DNA of 52,803 nt from Chloroflexota bacterium (GCA_011523705.1 WTGC01000102.1:1-52803); one strand, 5' to 3'; shown: positions 36,018 to 44,549, counted from the stretch's first letter. Made by a program: numbers and translations. The notes: a model not told the origin generated them from the sequence alone.

Positions 36018-36049
36018 GGGCGCGTCCAAGCGGGCGCGCTCTGTTCTTT
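36018..36049 (+). terminator. Intrinsic terminator after acnA
   Basis: GGGCGCGTCC (36018-36027) pairs over 10 bp, including two G-T wobbles, with GGGCGCGCTC (36032-36041) across an AAGC loop. The U-rich tail TGTTCTTT follows. Confidence 0.7.
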
Positions 36050-36109
36050 ACGGTAGAATGACAGATTAGATTCTCAACGAATTCACATTCATCGGTCGGA
36101 GCAATTCCC

Positions 36110-37417
36110 TTGTATTCTCTGCGCGTCAGCCATCGTCTTCTCGTCACCATGTTCGTCGCCCAGAGCCTTTTCTCCGCGGCGCAGATTTCCATCATAACGC
36201 TGCATTCGATCGCTGCCGGCATCCTGGGCGGGTCGGACGCGGCGGCCGGCTTGCCGACCACGATGGTGACTTTTGCGCATTCCATCATGGCATACTTCAT
36301 GGGCATTATCATGGGGCGCTATGGCCGGCGCATGGGTCTATGCACTGCCTACGCGTTGGGCTTCGCCGGAGCGGTCCTGGGTCTAGTCGCGGTGCTCCAC
36401 GGCATCTTCCCGCTGCTGTTAATCAGCTCAGTCGGCATGGGCATGGCGCGCGCCGGCACACAGATGAGCCGCTTCGTCGTCGGCGAGATCTTCCCAATCG
36501 ACAAACGGGCGCAGATGATCGGGCGCATCGTCTTCGCCGGCACGATTGGCGCGATTTTTGGTCCTGGCCTCGTTGAGCCGAGCAGTCAGCTGGCGAAGTT
36601 TCTTGGCTTGGACATCGTCGCGGGTCCACCGCTGATTTATTCGCCATTGGCGCAGTCCTTGCTGCCGGTCGCCAGTGCGGCGCAAGATCTGACGACTGGA
36701 CCTTGGGTGATGGCTTGTTTCCTGTCCGGAATTTCGTTCATGATCACATTTTTCCTGCTGCGCCCGGAACCGGCGATTGTCGCGCGGCAGTATTCCGAGC
36801 CTCTTATCGAAGCGGACAAACCGAAGGTCGGTCACCGACTAGGCGAATTGCTGCGCTTGCCCAACGTCCAGTTGGCGATACTCTCCATGGTGATCTGCCA
36901 AACGGTCATGAGCGTATTGATGACGATCACGCCCTGGCATATGCACCTGGCCGATCACTCCAACGCCATGGTCTCGCTGGTCATCGCCGCGCATGTGCTG
37001 GGCATGTTTGGCTTGTCGCCGCTGACCGGGTATCTGATCGACCGCTACGGGCGCATCACCATGATGGTCATCGCCGCGCTGGTCTTGGTCGCTTCGACCA
37101 TCATTTCGCCGCTTTCAACGCAGATGCCCTATCTGGTGGCGGGGCTTTTCCTGCTTGGATTGGGTTGGAATTTCGGTTATGTGGCTGGCTCGTCCATGCT
37201 GGCTGACGCCTTGAGCGGCGCCGAGCGGACGCGCGTGGCTGGCTTCAACGATATGTTAGTCGCCTTCTGCGCCGGCTTGGGGACGCTCAGTTCGGGAGCG
37301 CTTTTTGGATTGGGCGGTTTCGTCTTCGTCAGTGCTGGCGGAGGCGTTTTGGCGCTGGCTCTGTTGGCGCTGATACGGACGCTCACTCTCAGGCAAATCG
37401 CGATGCAACCGGCTTAA
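36110..37417 (+). CDS. Major facilitator superfamily transporter
   Basis: 435 residues with 12 predicted helices. The MFS loop 2-3 signature appears as GIIMGRYGRRMGL and its repeat in the second half as GYLIDRYGRITMM. The substrate is unknown. The start is TTG 36110, supported by GGAG 9 bases upstream. A TAGAAT hexamer at 36054-36059 could be the -10. The stop region overlaps the convergent small membrane protein gene by 4 bases. It does not look linked to acnA, which has its own terminator. Confidence 0.87.
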   Translation: MYSLRVSHRLLVTMFVAQSLFSAAQISIITLHSIAAGILGGSDAAAGLPTTMVTFAHSIMAYFMGIIMGRYGRRMGLCTAYALGFAGAVLGLVAVLHGIFPLLLISSVGMGMARAGTQMSRFVVGEIFPIDKRAQMIGRIVFAGTIGAIFGPGLVEPSSQLAKFLGLDIVAGPPLIYSPLAQSLLPVASAAQDLTTGPWVMACFLSGISFMITFFLLRPEPAIVARQYSEPLIEADKPKVGHRLGELLRLPNVQLAILSMVICQTVMSVLMTITPWHMHLADHSNAMVSLVIAAHVLGMFGLSPLTGYLIDRYGRITMMVIAALVLVASTIISPLSTQMPYLVAGLFLLGLGWNFGYVAGSSMLADALSGAERTRVAGFNDMLVAFCAGLGTLSSGALFGLGGFVFVSAGGGVLALALLALIRTLTLRQIAMQPA

Positions 37418-37848
37418 GCCTCGTCCGCCTCTCGCGCGAAGTAGCTCTGCTCCACGATCGCCAGCCAAGCCAGCCCAATGATAAAGGTGGAGCTGCCAAA
37501 GGCGATGCCGGTGATGATCGAATTGGCGATTGGAATCTGCTCCAGAATCTCGCTGAGCAGCGCCTGCGCCAGGCGAATGCCGACGTAACCGGCAAGCCCG
37601 CCGCCGAGAACGATGACCCCCGTCGTTTGCATCATTCTGGCTAGATCTTGCTTTGACAGCTCCTTGTCGAAATAAGCCTTGTAGATATCGAAGCACATCC
37701 AGGCATCGGCGATGGAGATGCCCAATTGTTTCGCCAGTTCCAGCGTCGGCGTGGGCACAGCGCCGGACAGGGCCGCGCCGCCCATCGTCCGCGTAATCTT
37801 CATCAGCGAATCGTATCGCTTCTTTTCGAGCTTGGTTTCTTCAGCCAT
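37414..37848 (-). CDS. Small membrane protein, weakly DUF697-like
   Basis: 144 residues from the ATG at 37848, which has GGGGA 9 bases upstream; an ATG at 37857 is the longer option. A cytoplasmic helix (ETKLEKKRYDSLMKITR) is followed by GGAALSGAVPTPTLELAKQLGISIADAW, reminiscent of the GAxPxP segment of DUF697 proteins, then two glycine-rich hydrophobic helices. I cannot assign a function. It is divergent from the RNase H gene and convergent with the MFS gene. Confidence 0.6.
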   Translation of the reverse strand: MAEETKLEKKRYDSLMKITRTMGGAALSGAVPTPTLELAKQLGISIADAWMCFDIYKAYFDKELSKQDLARMMQTTGVIVLGGGLAGYVGIRLAQALLSEILEQIPIANSIITGIAFGSSTFIIGLAWLAIVEQSYFAREADEA

Positions 37849-37968
37849 GACGCGCATTCCCCAGTTGCAGCGCGAACCCTGTCCAAAGGAAATGACAATT
37901 GGGCAAGCGTGCAGCCCGCTTAATATGTTTCTTCTTACGCGGACTGTGTCCTTTTCGTTGCGCCCTTG

Positions 37969-37977
37969 TGCTAGAAT
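37969..37977 (+). promoter_or_regulatory. Putative extended -10 promoter for the RNase H operon
   Basis: TGCTAGAAT lies 31 bases before the ATG of the RNase H gene. The A/T-rich stretch upstream gives no clean -35 box. Confidence 0.45.
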
Positions 37978-38007
37978 GCCTCAATCTGATGCGATTTGGC
38001 AGTAGTC

Positions 38008-38898
38008 ATGCAAATTGAGATTTACACAGACGGCGCTTGCGATATCCACGCCGATAATCAGCCAGGCGGTTGGGCGGCGATCCTGCAGGCCGTAGGCGAA
38101 GATGGCGAACTTCTCAAGGAGAAAGTAATCAGCGGAGGCGCCGAGAACACGACTAACAACCGGATGGAGTTGAGGGCTGTTATTGAAGGACTGAAACTGC
38201 TCACTCGCGCTACCGGGCTAACGATTGTATCTGACTCGCGCTACGTCATTGATATCGCAAGCGGTGCGAAAAAAGTCGCCATGAACAAGTCATTATGGAA
38301 GGAATTCTTCCTTGCTGCCGAGAGCCACTCTATTGAATGGAGATACGTCGCGGGCCATTCCGGCGACGAGCTCAATGAGCGCTGCGATCGGCTGGCGGTG
38401 GCTGAGAAGGACAAACGGGCGCAACCAAAAGCGCGACCAGCGGAAGAGCAAGTCGACCTAAAGGAAGGCATGGTTGGCATATTCCTGTCTACTAGATATG
38501 CTGCCAAAGACAAACTCACGTCTTGGGCCGCCATCCTCGTCAAGGACGGCGAAGAATGGGCGCTAAGTGGGCATCTCGAAAAGACAAGCGAGCTCGAAGG
38601 CACGCTCATCGGCGCGATTAAATGTCTAGAGAATATGCCCGATGCGCAATGCGCCATCGTGTTCACCGCGCAGGAATACCTTTCGAAAGGCATGAACCAG
38701 TGGCTCGCCGGTTGGATCGCCAAAGGCTGGAAGACTAAAAGCGGCGAGAGCGTCAAGTACCGGCGCCATTGGGAGCGGCTGCACGACTTAAGGAGGCGAC
38801 GGCAAGTTCAATTCCGCTTCGTCAAGTCGCGCGATGGCATACCGTATTTTCAGCGCGGCAAAGAACTGATAGCAAAAATCTTGAGCCGCTCTTTATAA
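38008..38898 (+). CDS. RNase HI with a second, catalytically degenerate RNase H-like domain
   Basis: 296 residues, about twice the size of a normal RNase HI. Residues 1-130 are a complete RNase HI core: Asp8 (YTDGACD), Glu54 (NNRMELRAV), Asp76 (SDSRYV), His117 (AGHSGD) and Asp127 (ERCDRLA). It should cut the RNA strand of RNA-DNA hybrids. A charged linker leads to residues 156-296, which align by eye to the same fold (IFLSTRYAAKDKLTSWAAI, then ELEGTLIGAIKCL, then WLAGWIAKGWKTKSG). There the acidic residues are replaced: Ser161, Thr199 and Thr220. The second domain is probably a binding module. The next gene encodes another such domain. Confidence 0.9.
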   Translation: MQIEIYTDGACDIHADNQPGGWAAILQAVGEDGELLKEKVISGGAENTTNNRMELRAVIEGLKLLTRATGLTIVSDSRYVIDIASGAKKVAMNKSLWKEFFLAAESHSIEWRYVAGHSGDELNERCDRLAVAEKDKRAQPKARPAEEQVDLKEGMVGIFLSTRYAAKDKLTSWAAILVKDGEEWALSGHLEKTSELEGTLIGAIKCLENMPDAQCAIVFTAQEYLSKGMNQWLAGWIAKGWKTKSGESVKYRRHWERLHDLRRRRQVQFRFVKSRDGIPYFQRGKELIAKILSRSL

Positions 38899-38982
38899 GA
38901 GGCTAGTGTTATGGTTGCCTGTGTATGATAATTTGCTTGTCTCGATCAGTGGCGATAGCTGTCTAGAAAAGGAGTCGCAGGA

Positions 38983-39501
38983 ATGGTGTCTCCATCACTT
39001 CACTTCGAGTATGACGATGTTGACATATTCCTTGCAAGTTCTTACACAAAGCGAACAAAACGATCCGCCTGGGCGGCCTATATTCTGCAAGACGATGAGC
39101 CGGAGATTTTTGGCGAAGTGATTGGCATTGAGTCCAACTATGCCGCACTTCTAATCGGAGTCATCCAGTCAATACACAAAATGCCTAAGTACAAATCGGT
39201 AACAGTTCACTCAACTACACGGAATTTCTTGAGAGGCGTTAATGAACGGCTTGCGGCATGGGTAGAAAGTAACTGGAATTACACAGATCCCGAAACCGGG
39301 GAATTGAAGCCCATTACCAATTATCAAGGGCATTGGCAAGAAATCTTTCGTTTGAAGCAAGAACGGAAAATACGCTTCTTGTACTCCGATCAGTTAGTCT
39401 CAGAATTTTACTGCAATCACGCCAAGAAACTTGCCAAATGGCTGTTAAATGGTCCAATAGATTCCCATTACGCTTGCGAAATTGTTTTCGATCTCGAATG
39501 A
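38983..39501 (+). CDS. Stand-alone degenerate RNase H-like protein, unknown function
   Basis: 172 residues homologous by eye to the C-terminal domain of the preceding protein: both share xIFLxxxY, WAAx, LIGxIxxxxxMP, and a Gly-x-Asn then LAxW helix. The RNase H acidic residues are missing here too (Ala18 and Leu56 at the first two sites; HSTT at the third). GC content counted over 39001-39480 is about 44%, far below its other neighbours, so it may be recently acquired or fast-evolving. AAAAGGAG precedes the ATG. The aminotransferase starts 13 bases after its stop. Confidence 0.75.
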   Translation: MVSPSLHFEYDDVDIFLASSYTKRTKRSAWAAYILQDDEPEIFGEVIGIESNYAALLIGVIQSIHKMPKYKSVTVHSTTRNFLRGVNERLAAWVESNWNYTDPETGELKPITNYQGHWQEIFRLKQERKIRFLYSDQLVSEFYCNHAKKLAKWLLNGPIDSHYACEIVFDLE

Positions 39502-39514
39502 GAGGAAACCATTC

Positions 39515-40681
39515 ATGCCCACCTACGCTAATCGGGTCGCGCCCTTTGGCACAACCATCTTCACCGAAATAAATCAACTGGCGGCGAAGCACAGTGCTGT
39601 CAATCTCGGTCAAGGGCGTCCCGATTTTGATGGACCGCAAGAGATTATCGACGCGGCAATCGAGGCGCTCAACAGCGACGGCGCCAATCAATACGCGCCC
39701 AGCCCGGGCTTGCCCGCCCTGCGCGAAGGCGTCGCGCGACACGCCGGCATCTTCTACGGTCTCAATGTCGATCCGGAAGCGGGCGTCATCGTCACCGCCG
39801 GCGCCACCCAGGGCGTTTACAGCGCCATCATGGGCTTGGTTGACCCCGGCGATGAAGTCATCGTCATCGAGCCCTATTACGACAGTTATGTGCCCGGGGT
39901 GCAGATGGCGGGCGGGCGACCGGTGTACGTACCCATGCACCCGCCCCATTGGACTTTCGTTGAGGAAGAATTGCGCGCCGCCTTCAGCGACAATACGCGC
40001 GCCGTGCTGCTCAATACGCCGAACAATCCATCAGGGCGCGTCTATACGCGCGAGGAGCTGCAGCTCTTCGCCGATCTCTGCATCAAGCACGATGTCATCG
40101 TCATTTCCGATGAAGTCTACGAGCATCTATTCTTTGAAGGCCATCAACATGTCGCGATCGCGTCGCTGGATGGCATGTTCGAGCGCACCGTCACCATCGG
40201 CAGCGCCGGCAAAACCTTCGGCATGACCGGCTGGAAAATCGGCTGGGTCTACGGTCCGCCGGAATTGATCACCGGCGTCTGGCGTTCGCATCAATTCATC
40301 ACCTTCGCCACCAACCACCCAACGCAGGCGGCGACCGCCTACGCCTTCACCCTCGGCAGCAGCTATTACGAGGAATATCAAGCGCTGTATTCGCACAAGC
40401 GCGATTTGGTCATGCAGGTGATCGACGCCGCCGGCATGTCGGCGATGCAACCCGAAGGCACTTATTTCATCATGGGCGATTTCTCGCAGGTATTCGACGG
40501 CAATGACGTGGAATTCTGCAAGCATCTGATCGAGGGGATTGGCGTGGCGACGATCCCGCCGTCGGCTTTCTTCAGCGAAAAGCATCGGCATCATGCCGAG
40601 AATCATGTGCGCTTCGCCTTCTGCAAGAGCGACGAAACCCTCGAACGCGCGGCCGAGCGCATGAGACGACTCCGCGATTAG
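39515..40681 (+). CDS. Class I/II pyridoxal-phosphate aminotransferase
   Basis: 388 residues with fold-type I motifs: NLGQGRPDFDGP, YAPSPGLPALR, TAGATQGVYSA, NTPNNPSGR, ISDEVYEHL, and the PLP lysine Lys233 in SAGKTFGMTGWKIGW. The block pattern resembles kynurenine--oxoglutarate and methionine aminotransferases (YbdL, KAT), which act on aromatic or sulfur amino acids. The exact substrate is not determined. GAGAGGAAA lies about 8 bases before the ATG. It may share a transcript with the RNase H-like genes upstream, and a GntR regulator follows. Confidence 0.9.
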   Translation: MPTYANRVAPFGTTIFTEINQLAAKHSAVNLGQGRPDFDGPQEIIDAAIEALNSDGANQYAPSPGLPALREGVARHAGIFYGLNVDPEAGVIVTAGATQGVYSAIMGLVDPGDEVIVIEPYYDSYVPGVQMAGGRPVYVPMHPPHWTFVEEELRAAFSDNTRAVLLNTPNNPSGRVYTREELQLFADLCIKHDVIVISDEVYEHLFFEGHQHVAIASLDGMFERTVTIGSAGKTFGMTGWKIGWVYGPPELITGVWRSHQFITFATNHPTQAATAYAFTLGSSYYEEYQALYSHKRDLVMQVIDAAGMSAMQPEGTYFIMGDFSQVFDGNDVEFCKHLIEGIGVATIPPSAFFSEKHRHHAENHVRFAFCKSDETLERAAERMRRLRD

Positions 40682-40767
40682 CTGGATTCCGGCTGCGCAA
40701 TAGACAGCAATTTCAATCGCCTCACCAAGAAACTCGATCAGCAGAACGCTGGACAAGCCAACCCTTT

Positions 40768-40817
40768 AATGATATCATTGATACTATCAGTTGATTTAAC
40801 GCATTCATCTGATGAAT
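40768..40817 (+). promoter_or_regulatory. Three palindromes at the GntR gene promoter (operator cluster)
   Basis: AATGATATCATT (40768-40779), TGATACTATCA (40779-40789, arms TGAT/ATCA) and ATTCATCTGATGAAT (40803-40817) follow each other in 50 bases. The last one ends 1 base before the ATG of the regulator. Shared TGAT/ATCA half-sites suggest binding by the regulator itself. Confidence 0.5.
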
Positions 40818-40818
40818 C

Positions 40819-41511
40819 ATGGATATCAATCTCGGTTCTGACTTCCTCAATTACATCATCCGCCAAGGCTATCAGCCCGGCGATCGCCTGCCGTCGATCC
40901 AGGAATTGACGGCCGATACCCACCTGGACATGAGCGCCAACAAGGTGCGCGAACAGCTCGAGGTGGCGCGGCAAATGGGCTGGGTGGAAGTGCGGTCCAA
41001 GCGCGGCACGCGGATCAAAGATTACGCCTTTACGCCGGCGGTGCGCTTGAGCGCCATGTACGCGATGGCTTGTGGCGAGCGCTTTGAGGATTTCGCTTCG
41101 CTGCGCAATCATGTTGAATCGGCTTATTGGAAGGAAGCCTGCGCGTTGCTAACCGACGAAGATCTGGCGGTGATGCAGGGCTGCATCGAGCGCGCCAATC
41201 AGAAACTGGATTCGCCGCCGATTCATATACCCAATCCGGAACATCGTTTGTTTCACCTGACGGTCTTCAAGAATCTGCAAAACACCTTTGTTCTGGGCAT
41301 CCTGGAGGCTTATTGGGATCTTTACGAAGAAGTCGGCGTCAATCGCTATATGGATTACCGCTATCTACGAAGGGTATGGGATTACCACTCGCGGATATTG
41401 GACCTGATCCGAGACGGTCAATTTGAAGAAGCCCAGCGCGCCTTTGTGGAGCATACACGGCTGCTGCGTCACGAGCCAGACAATGCTTCCTGGGAATTGG
41501 AGCGGGGATAG
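40819..41511 (+). CDS. GntR family transcriptional regulator (FadR-type)
   Basis: 230 residues. The winged helix (about 5-70) contains YIIRQGYQPGDRLPSIQELTADTHLDMSANKVREQLEVARQMGWVEVRSKRGTRI in order. The C-terminal helical FCD-type ligand domain has candidate metal-ligand His residues (PNPEHRLFHLTVF, WDYHSRILD). It probably senses a small organic acid or related metabolite. There is no Shine-Dalgarno before the ATG, so translation may be leaderless. Palindromes overlap its promoter. Likely targets are itself and the flanking aminotransferase and korAB genes, by position only. Confidence 0.88.
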   Translation: MDINLGSDFLNYIIRQGYQPGDRLPSIQELTADTHLDMSANKVREQLEVARQMGWVEVRSKRGTRIKDYAFTPAVRLSAMYAMACGERFEDFASLRNHVESAYWKEACALLTDEDLAVMQGCIERANQKLDSPPIHIPNPEHRLFHLTVFKNLQNTFVLGILEAYWDLYEEVGVNRYMDYRYLRRVWDYHSRILDLIRDGQFEEAQRAFVEHTRLLRHEPDNASWELERG

Positions 41512-41523
41512 GCGCTGGGAAAC

Positions 41524-41551
41524 TTGAGAAGCAATCTGCTTAACCTACTTT
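41524..41551 (+). promoter_or_regulatory. Putative promoter for korAB
   Basis: TTGAGA (41524-41529), a 16-base spacer and TACTTT (41546-41551) lie just after the GntR gene. The match to sigma70 boxes is moderate. Confidence 0.35.
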
Positions 41552-41552
41552 G

Positions 41553-41587
41553 AAAGGAGCATTACGCGAAACAGAGCGTAACAAATC
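41553..41587 (+). promoter_or_regulatory. korA ribosome binding site with hairpin in the spacer
   Basis: AAAGGAG (41553-41559) is 28 bases from the ATG at 41588, too far for normal initiation. A 6-bp hairpin, TTACGC (41562-41567) with GCGTAA (41576-41581), fills the gap. If it folds, the effective spacing is about 8 bases. An in-frame TAA at 41579 rules out an earlier start. Confidence 0.6.
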
Positions 41588-43420
41588 ATGGCAATCAATG
41601 CGCAAACTCAACCCAAGCTAGACACGCGAGAGCCAGTCATCAATGACTTCGCCTTTTCCGTGGCAACCAAGAACGGCTCCGGCAGCCAGACATCCAACAA
41701 CGTGCTGGTCAAGGCGCTCTTTCAAATGGGTATCCCGGTCAACGGCAAGAACCTGTTCCCGTCGAATATCAAGGGCCTGCCCACCTGGTACACCATCCGC
41801 GCCAGCAAAGACGGCTACACCGCGCGCAAGGCGCTGACCGAGATTGTGGTCGCCTATAACAACAGCACGGCGACCGAAGATGTCGCCAATCTGCCGCCCG
41901 GCGGCGTCTGCATCACCACGGACAAAATCGCCAGAGTGATCAGGCAGCGCGAAGATATCTCCTACTACGAGATACCAGTCGCCAAATTGATGCGGCAAAC
42001 CGAAATTCCTTCCGCCTTTCGCAAGCTGGTGGAAAACATGACTTACGTCGGCGCGGTCGCCCAGCTATTCGAGATTCCGCTTGATCTCATTTATGAGGTG
42101 CTGCTGGCAAACTTCAAAGGCCGAGAGAAGCCAGCGCTGATGAATCACGATGTGGTCAAGCTGGCTTATGACTGGACAGCGGACAACCTGGTCAAGACTG
42201 ATCCGTATCGCTTCGAGCGCATGGACGGCACCGAAGGCAAAATCATGATGACCGGCAACGATGCGGGCGCGCTGGGCGCGGTATTCGGCGGCGTTAATGT
42301 CGTCGCCTGGTATCCAATTACGCCCTCAACCAGCTTTGTCGATGGCCTCATCGGCTTCCGCGGCTTGCGACAGAATGAAGCGGGCGAAAACACCATCGCC
42401 ATCGTGCAGGCTGAGGATGAGCTGGCGGCTGCTGGCATCGTGGTTGGCGCCGGCTGGGCAGGTGGCCGCTCGCTGACGTCCACCAGCGGACCCGGCATCA
42501 GCTTGATGGCGGAGTTCGCCGGTCTTGCTTACTTCGCCGAGATTCCCGCTGTTTTCTGGAACATCACTCGCATGGGGCCGAGCACCGGACTGCCCACGCG
42601 CACCAGCCAGGGCGACCTGCTCTTCACGCATTTCCTCGGTCACGGGGACAGCCGTCAAATCTGCCTGCTGCCTGGCAATTTGAAAGAGGCTTTTGAATTC
42701 GGCTGGAAATCCTTCGATATTTCGGAATCACTGCAGTCGCCCGTCTTCGTCGTCAGTGACCTGGATCTGGGCATGAACAACTGGCTTTCCGACCCCTTCG
42801 ATTATCCCGACCAGCCGATCACCCGCGGCAAGGTGCTTGACGCAACTGCGCTTCAAGACTTCATCGATGAACATGGCAAATGGGGAAGATATATGGATGT
42901 CGATGGCGATGGCGTCGCCTATCGTACCTTGCCCGGCACCGAGCATAAATTTGCCGCCTATTTCACTCGCGGCACGGGCCACGACGAGTTTGCGGTTTAC
43001 AGCGAACGCAGCGATGACTGGGTGGAGAATATGACGCGTCTGCGCCTGAAGATGGACACGGCGCGCGACATGCTGCCGCAGCCGATTGTCGACGACGGCA
43101 GCGACGCCGACATCGGCATCATCACTTTCGGCACCAATGAAGACGCGATCCGCGAAGCGCGCGATTGGCTGGCGAATGACGGCATCAAGACCAACTACTT
43201 GCGTGTGCTTGCGCTGCCGCTGGCGTCAGCGGTCACCGACTTCATTGACGCGCACAAGAGCATTTTCGTTGTCGAAAACAATTTCGACGGCCAAATGACC
43301 CAGCTGATCCGCCTGGAACATCCGGAGAATATTTCGCACGTGAGATCGCTGGCGCTCGGCGATGGCTTGCCGATGACGCCGGACTGGATCTATGACAGCT
43401 TGAAAGAACAGGAAGGGTAA
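41588..43420 (+). CDS. korA: 2-oxoacid:acceptor oxidoreductase, alpha subunit (gamma-alpha fusion)
   Basis: 610 residues. The N-terminal ~190 residues are the gamma domain (GSGSQTSNNVLVKALFQMG). The pyruvate-binding alpha domain follows (GNDAGALGAVFGGVNVVAWYPITPSTSFVDGL, then TSTSGPGISLMAEFAGLAYFAEIP). The C-terminal domain II ends with FVVENNFDGQMTQLIRLE. With KorB it oxidatively decarboxylates a 2-oxoacid, probably 2-oxoglutarate, to the acyl-CoA and reduces ferredoxin. The substrate is inferred from overall resemblance to KGOR-type fusions. It is co-transcribed with korB, 2 bases downstream. Confidence 0.93.
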   Translation: MAINAQTQPKLDTREPVINDFAFSVATKNGSGSQTSNNVLVKALFQMGIPVNGKNLFPSNIKGLPTWYTIRASKDGYTARKALTEIVVAYNNSTATEDVANLPPGGVCITTDKIARVIRQREDISYYEIPVAKLMRQTEIPSAFRKLVENMTYVGAVAQLFEIPLDLIYEVLLANFKGREKPALMNHDVVKLAYDWTADNLVKTDPYRFERMDGTEGKIMMTGNDAGALGAVFGGVNVVAWYPITPSTSFVDGLIGFRGLRQNEAGENTIAIVQAEDELAAAGIVVGAGWAGGRSLTSTSGPGISLMAEFAGLAYFAEIPAVFWNITRMGPSTGLPTRTSQGDLLFTHFLGHGDSRQICLLPGNLKEAFEFGWKSFDISESLQSPVFVVSDLDLGMNNWLSDPFDYPDQPITRGKVLDATALQDFIDEHGKWGRYMDVDGDGVAYRTLPGTEHKFAAYFTRGTGHDEFAVYSERSDDWVENMTRLRLKMDTARDMLPQPIVDDGSDADIGIITFGTNEDAIREARDWLANDGIKTNYLRVLALPLASAVTDFIDAHKSIFVVENNFDGQMTQLIRLEHPENISHVRSLALGDGLPMTPDWIYDSLKEQEG

Positions 43421-43422
43421 TC

Positions 43423-44469
43423 ATGCCTCCACGCACAAATCATCTTGGACTGGCTCGCAACGAATACAAGGGACGACCGAGCACGCTCTGTCCCGGCTGT
43501 GGTCATGATTCGATCTCCAATCAACTCATCAGCATGGCTTATGAGCTGGGCTTGGAACAGCACAAGATCATCAAATTGAGCGGCATCGGCTGCTCGAGCA
43601 AGACGCCGGCGTATTTTCTCGGCGGCTCACACGGTTTCAACGCCTTGCATGGCCGCATGCCGTCCGTGGCGACCGGCGCCTTGCTGGCGAACAAAGACCT
43701 CACTTGCATCGCCGTCAGTGGCGACGGCGATACCGGCTCGATTGGCATGGGGCAATTCAAGCATGTCATCCGCCGCAATGTGCCCTTCGTCTACATCATT
43801 GAGAACAACGGCGTCTACGGCTTGACCAAGGGACAGTTCTCGGCCACGGCCGATGAGGGGCAGTTCCTGAAATACTACGGCACCAATCACATGCCGCCGA
43901 TCGACCTGGCGCTGGAAGCGGTAATCGCCGGCTGCACCTTCGTCGCGCGCAGTTTCAGCGGCGACGCCAAACAGGTGCAGGCGCTGCTGCAAGCGGCGGT
44001 GCGGCATCCGGGCGCCTCCGTGCTCGATATAATCAGCCCCTGCGTCACCTTCAATAACGCGGAGACATCAACCAAGAGCTATCCCTACGGCAAGGATCAT
44101 GAGATTCCCTTGCACGAAATCCAGATTCTGGCGCCGGACTATGTCGAGCCCAAGGACGAAATCACCGTCGGCGATTACGACGCGGGCGATATCATTGATG
44201 TGGAAATGCACGATGGAAGTTTCATCCGCCTCAAGAAGCTCGACAACGACCATGACCCGCGCAACCGGCGCATGGCGATGGAAGTGCTGGAGCGGTCCAT
44301 GCGAGAACAGATCTTTTCAACCGGCTTGCTCTATTATGAAGAGCCGCGCCCCACGCTGGCGGACACCGAAGACCTGGTCGAGAAGCCGCTTGCTTTGCTT
44401 GATGATGCCGAGCTGCGTCCGCCGAAGCAGGCGCTGGATGGGGTAATGCAGAGTCTGATGGTGGGGTAG
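43423..44469 (+). CDS. korB: 2-oxoacid:acceptor oxidoreductase, beta (TPP-binding) subunit
   Basis: 348 residues. LCPGCGHDSI near the N-terminus is followed by GIGCSSKTPAYF, and the thiamine-diphosphate/Mg motif GDGDTGSIGMGQFKH...NNGVYGLTKGQ. CPGCG and GIGCS supply cysteines typical of the [4Fe-4S] cluster in beta subunits. It binds TPP and forms the catalytic core with KorA. AGGAAGGG precedes the ATG, which starts 2 bases after the korA stop. No ferredoxin gene is nearby. Confidence 0.94.
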   Translation: MPPRTNHLGLARNEYKGRPSTLCPGCGHDSISNQLISMAYELGLEQHKIIKLSGIGCSSKTPAYFLGGSHGFNALHGRMPSVATGALLANKDLTCIAVSGDGDTGSIGMGQFKHVIRRNVPFVYIIENNGVYGLTKGQFSATADEGQFLKYYGTNHMPPIDLALEAVIAGCTFVARSFSGDAKQVQALLQAAVRHPGASVLDIISPCVTFNNAETSTKSYPYGKDHEIPLHEIQILAPDYVEPKDEITVGDYDAGDIIDVEMHDGSFIRLKKLDNDHDPRNRRMAMEVLERSMREQIFSTGLLYYEEPRPTLADTEDLVEKPLALLDDAELRPPKQALDGVMQSLMVG

Positions 44470-44528
44470 TCGCTACAACAGAATCTCTCTGCAATAAGTG
44501 CGGGGAAAATCAATTCCGGGAAGAAAGC

Positions 44529-44549
44529 GGGCGACTTACAGAGTCGCCC
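44529..44549. repeat. REP-like palindrome between converging genes
   Basis: GGGCGACT (44529-44536) and AGTCGCCC (44542-44549) form an 8-bp perfect stem around a 5-base loop. It lies between korB and the convergent E1-like gene and lacks an adjoining T-run. The CCCCTACA extension next to the stem is the style of dispersed palindromic repeats. It could act as a bidirectional transcript end. Confidence 0.5.
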
